Shown here: one piece after another, positions 1 through 5,634 of the stretch
How positions within the stretch are numbered: the first letter of the stretch is position 1
Layout: every line of letters begins with the position of its first letter
Notes under the pieces: model-generated
Seen by the model: only the letters and a program-made list of their open reading frames with translations
Databases searched by the model: none
Told to the model about the DNA's origin: nothing
Assembly (NCBI GenBank): GCA_002451855.1
Contig: DKDS01000049.1
Coordinates: forward strand, 1-9,055
Source of the DNA: Ruminococcaceae bacterium UBA6842
GTDB taxonomy: Bacteria > Bacillota > Clostridia > Oscillospirales > Acutalibacteraceae
Length of the DNA: 9,055 nucleotides
Direction of reading: 5' to 3'
Program-made: the position numbers and the translations under genes

Positions 1-279
<279 letters not shown>

Positions 280-343
280 GTAAGTAATTTATCACAGAGT
301 TGCAAACACGGAGGTTAAAAAAAATTAAAATTTTTATTACGCA

Positions 344-376
344 AAAACCGCAAACCTTTATAAAGCCTGCGGTTTT
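344..376 (-). terminator. Intrinsic terminator after the XRE/ProXp-ala unit
   Basis: A 9-bp perfect stem (AAAACCGCA with TGCGGTTTT) starts next to the stop codon of the deacylase gene. An inner CTTTATAAAG palindrome lies in the loop. On the minus strand the 3' arm runs into TTTTT, with further T-rich sequence down to about 317. It separates this unit from the resolvase gene. The plus-strand side also ends in TTTTG, so it might work in both directions, but no plus-strand gene is seen. Confidence 0.75.
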
Positions 377-377
377 G

Positions 378-860
378 TTATATTTCGGTAACGGTCACTT
401 CATTTCCGTGCGCCTTTATAAGACGAACCAAATCGTCAAACTCAAGCCACACGGTCGCCGTATTATCGTTCGGGTGTACGCCGATTTTATGACCCGTAAA
501 CTCTGCGTCAAGGAAAAAACGCACTCGGCTTTCCTTATCGTTCAAAAGTCCGAGCGGTGTTACGGAACCGGGCGCCAGCCCCATAAAGGACATCAGATCC
601 TCGGGAGACGCAAACGAAAGCTTGCGAAGTCCGTTCCTTTTCCCGAATTCCTTTAAATTCACCCGTTTTTCCCCGCGCACCGTTATAAGGTAATAATTGC
701 TTTTCTTATCGTCCCGAACAAAGAGGTTTTTAGCGTCCCACTCAGGGTAAGGCAGCTCGACATCGCCAAGCTCCTCCATATTAAATACCGCCTTGTGCTC
801 GGTTATCTCGTAATTTACTCCGTTATCCGTAAGATATTTATAGGTTTCCTCTTTGTTCAT
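378..860 (-). CDS. ProXp-ala/PrdX-type prolyl-tRNA deacylase (YbaK-like editing domain)
   Basis: A free-standing 160-residue editing protein of the INS/YbaK superfamily, in the branch that hydrolyses mischarged Ala-tRNA(Pro) made by prolyl-tRNA synthetase. It acts in the cytosol to protect proline codons. Family features include A43-K44-N45-LFVRD, whose lysine matches the essential lysine of ProXp-ala. Others are YYLITVRGEKRVNLK (57-70), the GSVTPLGLLND loop (98-108) and GVHPNDNT (127-134). The length is normal for a stand-alone member. The start is ATG at 860 with AAGGAG eight bases upstream, and that site overlaps the stop region of the XRE gene 12 bases away. The two genes are therefore probably co-transcribed. 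A terminator follows the stop. Substrate is assigned by family; YbaK-type Cys-tRNA(Pro) deacylation is less likely because the motifs fit the ProXp-ala branch better. Confidence 0.88.
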   Translation of the reverse strand: MNKEETYKYLTDNGVNYEITEHKAVFNMEELGDVELPYPEWDAKNLFVRDDKKSNYYLITVRGEKRVNLKEFGKRNGLRKLSFASPEDLMSFMGLAPGSVTPLGLLNDKESRVRFFLDAEFTGHKIGVHPNDNTATVWLEFDDLVRLIKAHGNEVTVTEI

Positions 861-872
861 TTAAAAAACTCC

Positions 873-1451
873 TTATACCTTTATTTTTAAAAGTCCGTCC
901 TTATTGCAGTATGCGTAAATCATTCCGCTCCCTCTTTTAAAGAACCTTGTCTCGGCGTTCTGCTCGGGATAAAGCTTTACTATCTCGCAGCGGTCGCTTG
1001 TAACATAAGCAATAAATAAAATATAATGCTGCTTGCGCATTTCGTGATTGACGGAAACAAAGTATTCGTTTTCCACAGTTTCGCACCTTATAAATCCGCC
1101 GCCGTCCTCTGCTTCTAAAACTGGCAGATTTACTCCGCAGCAGGAATTAACGCTTTCGCCTGCCGAAAAGATAACATTGCCGCAAATCGGGCAGACGGAA
1201 AAGCCTGATTTTAACATATTGCCGGACCTGTTTTTGTTGGTTATACATTCACCGTTCATCAGCTCGATAACCGAAACCTTAAGCGCCGCCGCCAGCGGCT
1301 CTATAAGCGAAATATCCGGCAAGCCCTTTGAGGTTTCCCACTTGCTTACCGCCTTATTGCCGACGCCTATAATATCCGCAAGCTGCGATTGGGTAAGCCC
1401 TTGTTTTTCCCTTAATTCCTTAATTATTTTTCCGGTTACATAATTGTTCAT
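873..1451 (-). CDS. XRE-family regulator fused to a degenerate desulfoferrodoxin-like module
   Basis: Numbered from the ATG at 1451, this is a 192-residue protein with three parts. Residues 5-66 are an XRE/Cro helix-turn-helix (GLTQSQLADIIGVGNKAVSKWE). Residues 87-106 carry CPICG...SCCG, the CxxC plus CC pattern of desulforedoxin, which binds one Fe or Zn. Residues 108 onward align with the superoxide reductase domain: NLPVLE, NHEMRKQHYI and YCNKDG match KHVPVIE, HPMxxEHYI and CNxHG. Two of the four histidines of the catalytic iron site are replaced (N108, D185). H136, H142 and C182 remain, so superoxide reductase activity is unlikely. A DNA-binding iron, zinc or redox sensor is a reasonable inference. 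A TTG at 1460 is a poor start because it is one base from GGAGGG; the ATG at 1451 is nine bases away. A promoter lies just upstream. Confidence 0.87.
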   Translation of the reverse strand: MNNYVTGKIIKELREKQGLTQSQLADIIGVGNKAVSKWETSKGLPDISLIEPLAAALKVSVIELMNGECITNKNRSGNMLKSGFSVCPICGNVIFSAGESVNSCCGVNLPVLEAEDGGGFIRCETVENEYFVSVNHEMRKQHYILFIAYVTSDRCEIVKLYPEQNAETRFFKRGSGMIYAYCNKDGLLKIKV

Positions 1452-1460
1452 TTTTATCAA

Positions 1461-1466
1461 CCCTCC
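1461..1466 (-). promoter_or_regulatory. Ribosome binding site that fixes the XRE start at ATG 1451
   Basis: GGAGGG on the minus strand, nine bases before ATG 1451. An in-frame TTG at 1458-1460 sits almost against it and is too close to be used. Confidence 0.7.
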
Positions 1467-1473
1467 GATAAAA

Positions 1474-1501
1474 ATTATAACCGAATACTTCCGACACGCA
1501 A
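1474..1501 (-). promoter_or_regulatory. Probable promoter of the XRE/ProXp-ala unit
   Basis: The minus strand shows a perfect -10 TATAAT (1474-1479) and a weak -35 TTGCGT (1496-1501), 16 bases apart. The transcript would start close to the ribosome binding site, giving a very short leader. The spacer holds an imperfect dyad (CGGAA-GTA-TTCGG), which could be an operator for autoregulation. That last point is speculation. Confidence 0.5.
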
Positions 1502-1562
1502 CCTACGCACCGTAGAGTATACAGCCGTCACGCAGCTTCGCATTACTTTGTAAAAATTTTAT

Positions 1563-2249
1563 TTATTTTTTCTGTCTCGTTTTCATTTTCCGCCAGTTTA
1601 CAAAGCCGTATATATCGTTTACAAGGAAAGCCGCAAAGCAAACCACAACCGAAACATATCTCATATCGGCAATACTCGCAAGCACCCACAGTATTATTAA
1701 AACAATATCGTTTGCCGCATAAGCCAGCGCAAAAAACGGACTTCTTTTATAAGTTAAGAAAACGGCGGCAAAGCTTGTTGTAACGGAAATTGTGCTCGGA
1801 ACTATATTCGGCGTATCAAAGGCGGCAAGCACAAAGTAAAACACTGCGGTAATAAGGAACACCGCAATCAGCATAAAAGCAATATCTTTCTTGCCGAGCG
1901 TATTGACGGCAACCTCGGATTTTTTCCCGTTATACGGGTTTTTAAGCCAAGAAACAAGCGCAAAAACCGACATAGGCATAGTCATACCGAGGTATGTTAT
2001 CATTTCCCCGTAATACGAAAAGGTAAAGGAAATAATGCCGTAAAGAAGGCTGAACAGTATCATCAGCACCTGACCGAAAGGATTTCCCTTTGCGTTGAAA
2101 ATAAGCGAGGTGACCCCTATCAGCGACGCCGCAAGCGTGATATAGCTCTCTTTATCAAAGATACAAAACGAAACCGTAATAAGTAATGACGAAAAGCACC
2201 ACAGCAATGCCTCGCCCGCCGAAAAATAAGCTGTTATTCTTTTTAACAT
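1563..2249 (-). CDS. pnuC: PnuC family nicotinamide riboside transporter
   Basis: A 228-residue integral membrane protein with about seven hydrophobic segments. PnuC proteins carry nicotinamide riboside by facilitated diffusion, and a kinase then traps it for NAD synthesis. Family marks are the FNAKGNPFGQ loop (51-60), the repeated helix motif around N180-D181 (AANDIVLIILWVL), and the C-terminal NDIYGFVNWRKM (211-222). The length is usual for the family. The frame stays open upstream to 2285, but ATG 2249 has GGAGG seven bases before it and begins at the family's usual N-terminus, so it is chosen. The gene has its own promoter and a structured leader and looks monocistronic. Other PnuC homologues carry thiamin or riboflavin (PnuT, PnuX). 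The substrate cannot be fixed from the sequence, and no thiamin or riboflavin gene is nearby. Confidence 0.9.
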   Translation of the reverse strand: MLKRITAYFSAGEALLWCFSSLLITVSFCIFDKESYITLAASLIGVTSLIFNAKGNPFGQVLMILFSLLYGIISFTFSYYGEMITYLGMTMPMSVFALVSWLKNPYNGKKSEVAVNTLGKKDIAFMLIAVFLITAVFYFVLAAFDTPNIVPSTISVTTSFAAVFLTYKRSPFFALAYAANDIVLIILWVLASIADMRYVSVVVCFAAFLVNDIYGFVNWRKMKTRQKK

Positions 2250-2280
2250 TATATGACCTCCGAAAAAATAAGCACCCGAA

Positions 2281-2345
2281 TACACATCTTCAAAGACCTA
2301 ACGATGTGCAAACGAATGCTTTAAGCACTTTCTACCCGGTGGCAG
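2281..2345 (-). promoter_or_regulatory. Structured 5' leader of pnuC with three hairpins
   Basis: Between the pnuC promoter and start the minus strand can form three hairpins. CTGCC-ACCG-GGTAG lies at 2332-2345, a small TGCT-TAA-AGCA stem at 2317-2327, and an 8-bp stem TGCACATC with GATGTGTA (2281-2288 with 2303-2310, one G-U pair) around a 14-base loop. The GTGC next to the second hairpin can instead pair with the GCAC of the third, so alternative folds exist. This is compatible with a riboswitch or attenuator. I do not recognise a known NAD or TPP riboswitch consensus. Confidence 0.4.
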
Positions 2346-2361
2346 TTTTTATATTACGGTC

Positions 2362-2390
2362 ATTGTAACATATTATGAGTTAAAAAGCAA
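2362..2390 (-). promoter_or_regulatory. pnuC promoter
   Basis: The minus strand has -35 TTGCTT (2385-2390), a 17-base spacer and -10 TACAAT (2362-2367). The predicted transcript starts near 2355, leaving a leader of about 105 bases before ATG 2249. Confidence 0.6.
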
Positions 2391-2438
2391 TAAAAAAATA
2401 TTAACGGCATTTCGGTTTAAGAATAAATTTATTACAGG

Positions 2439-2945
2439 CTATTTCTCAATCCAATATCTCTTTACAAAAACCTGCTCGTCACTGTCAAATACTCGGTTTT
2501 CAAGCACGCCGCCGTTCTTTAAGATTACCTTTTCCGAAGCATAATTATCCTCGTCGCAAACACAGAGAACACGGTCAAGTCCGAATTGCCGCGCCAGTTC
2601 TATCCCCTGCCTTAGCATACGTGTGGCATAGCCATTGTTTCTGAGCGACGGACGGACGGCATAGCCTATATGTCCTCCGAAATTCAAAAGAAATTCGGTC
2701 AGTTCAAATTTAAGGCTGAACACACCCACAAGTAAATCGCCGTCATAGCAAAGATAAAAATTTTCCCTTACATATCCGTCAGGCAGGTTTTCACCGAGGT
2801 GGCGGTTACGCATTTCGCGGAGCCATAAATCGTAATTATTCCTATTGGCAAATCCGATACATTCGCCGCCGCTCTTTTCGATTTCTTCGTAAAACGACAG
2901 TACATCAGCCCTGTTGCTTTCGTCGGGTAAAATAAAATTAAGCAT
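2439..2945 (-). CDS. GNAT family N-acetyltransferase
   Basis: A 168-residue acetyltransferase that moves the acetyl group of acetyl-CoA to an amine of unknown identity. The GNAT core is clear. A central strand GHIGYAVRPSLRNNGYATRML (91-111) holds the acetyl-CoA pyrophosphate-binding loop R102-N-N-G-Y-A. It is followed by the helix GIELARQFGLDRV and then VCDEDNYASEKVILKNGG (129-146), the usual second half of the fold. The frame opens at an ATG at 2969 that overlaps the deaminase gene. That codon lacks a ribosome binding site, while ATG 2945 has AAGGGATG close upstream and gives the usual N-terminus. With that start it lies 11 bases after the deaminase stop and is almost surely co-transcribed. 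The substrate is unknown. No good terminator is seen after it, only a T-rich run near 2394-2400. Confidence 0.88.
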   Translation of the reverse strand: MLNFILPDESNRADVLSFYEEIEKSGGECIGFANRNNYDLWLREMRNRHLGENLPDGYVRENFYLCYDGDLLVGVFSLKFELTEFLLNFGGHIGYAVRPSLRNNGYATRMLRQGIELARQFGLDRVLCVCDEDNYASEKVILKNGGVLENRVFDSDEQVFVKRYWIEK

Positions 2946-2956
2946 TATATCATCCC

Positions 2957-3349
2957 TTATATCCACCATTCAGGGGTAAGCTCGCCGAGCGTTAAGACCC
3001 TGTTATTATCATAATCAAGCATAATTTCAATATCCTTGTAGGTTTTCGGCATAAGCTGCGTCATCAGCTCCCTGCAAGCACCGCACGGCGGCATTGCCTT
3101 TCCGTCCCAATTAACGGCGATAACACGCTTTATTTTGCTTTCGCCGTTTGTAAGCATATTAAAAATCGCGTTTCTTTCAGCGCATATGCCGAGTGTACAC
3201 GCACCGTCTACACATACTCCGACATATATATTTCCGCTTTCAGCTTCAACAGCCGCCGCAACGCCTCCGGCTTCAACAATTTCCGAAACCTTTCTCGGAT
3301 TCAACACCCGTCTTGCGGCATTATATAATTCGTCCCAGATTTTATCCAT
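2957..3349 (-). CDS. Cytidine deaminase-like zinc deaminase
   Basis: A 130-residue cytosolic enzyme of the cytidine deaminase fold, expected to convert cytidine or a related nucleoside to the uridine form by zinc-activated water. The zinc and catalytic motifs are complete: C56-A57-E58 (the CAE form of HAE, glutamate as proton shuttle) and P88-C89-G90-A91-C92. The length matches the short tetrameric Cdd class. The N-terminal half reads VEAESGNIYVGVCVDGACTLG where pyrimidine-salvage Cdd proteins usually show a longer FSSxxVGA-type stretch. In this it leans toward the looser deaminase-like and blasticidin-S-deaminase-like relatives, so the exact base substrate is unsure. The start is ATG at 3349 with AGAGGA seven bases upstream. 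It is followed by the GNAT gene in one unit. Confidence 0.87.
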   Translation of the reverse strand: MDKIWDELYNAARRVLNPRKVSEIVEAGGVAAAVEAESGNIYVGVCVDGACTLGICAERNAIFNMLTNGESKIKRVIAVNWDGKAMPPCGACRELMTQLMPKTYKDIEIMLDYDNNRVLTLGELTPEWWI

Positions 3350-3417
3350 ACTTTATCCTCTTTTTTATCGGCACATCCATTCTTTCGACTGCTTGCTCCG
3401 TCGTCATATCGCCGTCC

Positions 3418-3431
3418 GAAAAGCGTTTACA
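3418..3431 (-). promoter_or_regulatory. Possible CcpA cre-like site upstream of the deaminase gene
   Basis: The minus strand reads TGTAAACGCTTTTC, which fits the catabolite-response consensus TGWAANCGNTNWCA at 12 of 14 positions. It lies about 70 bases upstream of the deaminase start. No confident promoter could be placed beside it, so its meaning is open. Confidence 0.3.
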
Positions 3432-3441
3432 AACAAATTTC

Positions 3442-3464
3442 ATATTTCCGTTTATTTAGGAAAA
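3442..3464 (-). repeat. Leader element, copy 1 (upstream of the deaminase gene)
   Basis: The minus strand TTTTCCTAAATAAACGGAAA is followed by TAT. It matches the element at 4147-4168 with one substitution and one extra base. TTTCC and GGAAA can pair around a short AT-rich loop. It lies about 93 bases before the deaminase start, partly inside the terminator-like hairpin behind lysE. Confidence 0.5.
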
Positions 3465-3480
3465 GTTTTCTTTCCTTAAA
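3455..3480 (-). terminator. Weak terminator-like hairpin after lysE
   Basis: TTTAGGAAA at 3455-3463 pairs with TTTCCTTAAA at 3471-3480 with one bulged base. It lies 15 bases after the lysE stop. The stem is AT-rich and no clear T-run follows on the minus strand, so termination would be weak. It overlaps leader element copy 1. Confidence 0.3.
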
Positions 3481-3495
3481 TGACAATTTTAAATC

Positions 3496-4113
3496 CTATG
3501 CCACAAGCATTTGTACCAAATTGCAAATCAGCTTGATTCCGTAAAGAATGACCACAGCGCCGCAAATTCGGTTCAGCCATGTAAGAACTACACCGTTAAT
3601 CTTGTTGCCGAGCATATAAACCGCAACAGCAAGACAGCTAAACCAAATAAGACTTGCCGAAGCAAAGCCGACAATAAAATATGTGTCACCGCCTATCGGC
3701 AAGGATGCGCGGAAAGCGCCCAACATCAAGGTTCCGTCAATCAAAGCCTGCGGATTCAGCCATGTTACAATAAAAGCGTAGCCTATAATTTCCCAAATGG
3801 GTTTGTTTACATCCTTTCCGCCGCTTAAATCTGCTTTGGAACGGATAAGTCCTATGCCTATGTAAATAACCAACAGACCTCCCGCGCCAAGGATAAGCTT
3901 CTGTAACCACGGCAGTGCCTCCATCAAAGCGCCGACACCGAGGAAGCAGGCAACTCCAAGTGTGATATCCCAAAAAATAACAACCAGAGCGGTTGCCATT
4001 GCTCGTCTCAGCTTCTGACTCATAGCGCTGTTAATAACAAACAAATTCTGCATACCAATCGGCGCCACATAAGCAAGTCCCAAGAACAGCCCTTGGAGAT
4101 AAATTGACATCAT
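3496..4113 (-). CDS. LysE/ArgO family amino-acid exporter
   Basis: A 205-residue membrane protein (from ATG 4113) with about six hydrophobic segments. Members of the LysE superfamily export basic or other amino acids when the cell holds too much. The family signature is seen in the first helix region as LGLAYVAPIGMQNLFVINSAM (11-31), matching the PxGPQN-type motif. It is seen again in the second half as VTWLNPQALIDGTLMLG (116-132). The length is normal. The start is uncertain: in-frame TTG 4143, ATG 4131, ATG 4113 and ATG 4110 all have weak ribosome binding sites. I prefer 4113 because MSIYLQGLFLG begins where relatives usually begin. The gene has its own strong promoter (4230-4258) and a hairpin-rich leader. 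No LysG-type activator gene lies beside it. The exported amino acid is unknown. Confidence 0.87.
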   Translation of the reverse strand: MMSIYLQGLFLGLAYVAPIGMQNLFVINSAMSQKLRRAMATALVVIFWDITLGVACFLGVGALMEALPWLQKLILGAGGLLVIYIGIGLIRSKADLSGGKDVNKPIWEIIGYAFIVTWLNPQALIDGTLMLGAFRASLPIGGDTYFIVGFASASLIWFSCLAVAVYMLGNKINGVVLTWLNRICGAVVILYGIKLICNLVQMLVA

Positions 4114-4146
4114 TTCCGAATAAAGCCCCATTCCCAAATCCAAATA

Positions 4147-4168
4147 ATATTTCCGCTTATTTGGAAAA
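4147..4168 (-). repeat. Leader element, copy 2 (lysE leader)
   Basis: The minus strand TTTTCCAAATAAGCGGAAAT is followed by AT. It is nearly identical to copy 1 at 3442-3464. TTTCC (4163-4167) can pair with GGAAA (4150-4154). The GCGGAAA arm is one of the few ribosome-binding-like sequences near the alternative TTG 4143 start. It lies directly after the 4169-4194 hairpin. Confidence 0.5.
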
Positions 4169-4194
4169 CGGGCAATCCCGACAAGGACTGCCCG
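4169..4194 (-). promoter_or_regulatory. Attenuator-like hairpin in the lysE leader
   Basis: The minus strand CGGGCA at 4189-4194 pairs with TGCCCG at 4169-4174, with further pairing inside (TCC with GGA) around a TTGTC loop. TTTTCC follows directly. GC-rich stem plus T-run, between promoter and coding start, is the form of a leader terminator. Whether it is conditional is inference. No anti-terminator arm was proven. Confidence 0.45.
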
Positions 4195-4229
4195 CCAAAA
4201 AAGCGCGTCTTTTAAATTTGTATAGGTGC

Positions 4230-4258
4230 ATTATACACCAAAGGCCGTAAAAAATCAA
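4230..4258 (-). promoter_or_regulatory. lysE promoter
   Basis: The minus strand shows -35 TTGATT (4253-4258), a 17-base spacer and a perfect -10 TATAAT (4230-4235). It is the best vegetative promoter in the window. The transcript should start near 4223, giving a leader of about 110 bases to ATG 4113. Confidence 0.75.
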
Positions 4259-4308
4259 GCGATACCGCCAATTCGTTTGTTATGAATAACCGTATCGGAT
4301 CGTCGCTT
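4257..4308 (-). terminator. Terminator-like structure closing the surface-protein gene run
   Basis: The minus strand AAGCGA (4303-4308) pairs with TCGCTT (4257-4262) around a loop that itself holds the hairpin GTTAT-TC-ATAAC. Beyond the 3' arm comes GATTTTTT. It lies shortly after the stop of the SPKTG gene. Its T-run overlaps the -35 box of lysE. The plus-strand side is also followed by a T-rich run, so it may be bidirectional. Confidence 0.5.
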
Positions 4309-4330
4309 TTTTCTTTTCGTAAAACATATG

Positions 4331-5011
4331 TTATTTTGCGGAACATCTTTTCTTTACGGCATAAACCGCAACTCCCGATATGCCTGCGCCGGAAACGAAG
4401 AGCAGGGCAATCCATAAATCCATATTGCCGTTATCGCCGGTTTTTGGGGAAAGAGGTTTGTCGGTCTTTGTTGACGCTACGGCATAATATCCCCCTTTTA
4501 CAATGCCGAAGGTTATTTTATTGCCGCCGCTTTTTGAAGCAAGCTGCAATACGCTGCCGTCTGCGGAAATCTCAGCCGCTTTGATTGTACCGTAACCGTT
4601 CATCAGGGCTACGCTTACATCAATCGGCATATTCACATCAACACGGTTTCCGTATTCGTCTACAAAATAAATATCATAAAACAGAAGATCTGTTCCGAAA
4701 CCTGTTGTACAGTCCGATATCCACCGATAAGCCTGTTCATGCTGTTCGGTAATCGGAACGATTACCATCCGTAAAGAAGAAGACATTGAGTTTGCCGCCA
4801 CTGTGACCTTAACGCCGTCCGGTAATTCCGCAATATGATTGCCGTTATCATCTTCTTCTGTACCGTAACAGCCGTCGGGAAGCGTATAAACCGATTTTGC
4901 GAACACGCCGATTGTTTTTTTCTCAGATAAATCGTTCCCTGCGGCAAAAACCGATACGGAACAAAAAACAGACAGTATAACGGTGACAATGAGAACAGCC
5001 GCTTTTTTCAT
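4331..5011 (-). CDS. Secreted surface protein with SPKTG sortase-type anchor
   Basis: A 226-residue protein exported by Sec and probably fixed to the wall or to a sortase-built structure. Residues 1-23 are a signal peptide (MKK, hydrophobic core, VFA before AGN). The middle, 35-181, is a beta-rich domain with no catalytic motif I recognise. Around 110-135 it reads LFYDIYFVDEYGNRVDVNMP, like repeat domains of other clostridial wall-anchored proteins. The C-terminus has the ordered parts of a sorting signal: SPKTG (188-192) followed by D, a hydrophobic segment (197-219) and KKR. This is LPxTG-like with serine in place of leucine. The start is ATG 5011 with GGAGGG seven bases upstream, inside the end of the preceding gene. 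The four-base gap points to translational coupling. It is the last gene of the surface run. No sortase gene is visible here. Confidence 0.85.
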   Translation of the reverse strand: MKKAAVLIVTVILSVFCSVSVFAAGNDLSEKKTIGVFAKSVYTLPDGCYGTEEDDNGNHIAELPDGVKVTVAANSMSSSLRMVIVPITEQHEQAYRWISDCTTGFGTDLLFYDIYFVDEYGNRVDVNMPIDVSVALMNGYGTIKAAEISADGSVLQLASKSGGNKITFGIVKGGYYAVASTKTDKPLSPKTGDNGNMDLWIALLFVSGAGISGVAVYAVKKRCSAK

Positions 5012-5015
5012 ATTT

Positions 5016-5501
5016 TCACCCTCCCACAGTGGTATTCAGCGTTACCGTTCCGGCGCTGTAATAGGTTTCCGGCTCGTACGCCATAATTTTAAGCTTGATG
5101 CTTGCTTTGTTTTCGGGAACGGTATTAAATTTAACCGTCCTGACATATTCATTAGGCTTTAAAAGTCCTGTTTCGGCAAGAATATTGTCATCTTTATCAA
5201 GAATACGCAGCTTTAACCAGACCTTGTTGCCGTTATCGTTTGTAAAATAGACATCTGCCGAGCTTCCGTTCAAAGCGACTTTGCCGCATATATGAGCCGA
5301 GAAATTCATTCCGTCCTTATAAATCTGCGTCCAGCTTTCGTCCGCGACATTCGGCATACCGCTTTGCGCCGCTGTCTCAAACGGCGGCGGGGTAAACCCT
5401 GTCTGTTCGGATTTTTTGCCTGTCAGGGAAAGAGATAAAATCATTCCGAGAACAGCCAAAAAGCAACCGGCGGCAGAGAGATAAATTGCTTTGCTTTTCA
5501 T
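5016..5501 (-). CDS. Small membrane-anchored protein, paralogue of the 6802-7338 protein
   Basis: A 161-residue protein of a conserved but functionally unassigned Firmicutes family. One N-terminal membrane segment (about 5-27) follows MKSK. A Pro/Ser/Thr linker (about 30-55) leads to an outer beta domain. That domain includes ADVYFTNDNGNKVWLKLRILD (82-102), TGLLKPNEYV (111-120) and MAYEPETYYSAGTVTLNTTV (140-159). It shares motif order with the larger membrane protein of this run: a strand with FTN or FAN, then L-x-P-x-x-x-V, then a Y-rich strand and a terminal strand. The frame is open to ATG 5531, but ATG 5501 has GGGAG nine bases upstream and starts just before the membrane segment. A cysteine at 13 is not in a proper lipobox. 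It probably presents or docks the secreted proteins; that is inference. Confidence 0.8.
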   Translation of the reverse strand: MKSKAIYLSAAGCFLAVLGMILSLSLTGKKSEQTGFTPPPFETAAQSGMPNVADESWTQIYKDGMNFSAHICGKVALNGSSADVYFTNDNGNKVWLKLRILDKDDNILAETGLLKPNEYVRTVKFNTVPENKASIKLKIMAYEPETYYSAGTVTLNTTVGG

Positions 5502-5542
5502 ATTTTTAAACTCCCATACAGTTCCTGTCATTCTTCATTTTC

Positions 5543-5564
5543 GCCCACCAAGGTCTTGATGGGC
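5543..5564 (-). repeat. Short intercistronic hairpin before the 5016-5501 gene
   Basis: The minus strand GCCCATCAAG can pair with CTTGGTGGGC, with one G-U pair and a tight loop. No T-run follows, so it is not a usual terminator. It is the second hairpin in the 133-base gap between the two genes. Confidence 0.55.
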
Positions 5565-5586
5565 AAAAATCAGGGATGAGCTTTAT

Positions 5587-5625
5587 CGGAACACAGACTG
5601 CATTTCGCACACAGTCTGTGTTCCG
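5587..5625 (-). repeat. Perfect 14-bp inverted repeat between surface genes
   Basis: CGGAACACAGACTG (5587-5600) is repeated in inverse as CAGTCTGTGTTCCG (5612-5625) around an 11-base loop, ten bases after the stop of the 5635-6174 gene. The RNA stem would be very stable. On the minus strand CGATAAAGC follows instead of a T-run, so a classical terminator is unlikely. A transcript-stabilising or processing hairpin that sets protein ratios is a reasonable guess. Confidence 0.7.
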
Positions 5626-5634
5626 GCGGCGTTA

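Noticed and set aside
1458..1460. TTG start for the XRE regulator
   Set aside because: It lies one base from the GGAGGG ribosome binding site. The ATG nine bases from that site is correctly spaced.
2250..2361. TPP riboswitch before pnuC
   Set aside because: The CUGAGA and ACCUGAU-type conserved segments of the TPP aptamer are missing.
4114..4229. Lysine riboswitch (L-box) before lysE
   Set aside because: The leader is too short for the five-helix lysine aptamer, and no known conserved segment was seen.
4762..4989. Additional minus-strand frames at 4762-4989, 3737-3973, 7418-7600 and 8300-8488
   Set aside because: They are alternative frames inside well-supported genes, with no protein family character.
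5440..5501. Lipoprotein signal with lipobox cysteine (SAAGC) in the 5016-5501 protein
   Set aside because: The -3 position is alanine instead of Leu/Val/Ile, and the cysteine falls in the middle of the hydrophobic segment. A membrane anchor fits better.
5587..5625. Intrinsic terminator splitting the surface gene run
   Set aside because: The stem is strong but has no T-run after it on the transcribed strand. The next gene has no evident promoter, so read-through is more likely.
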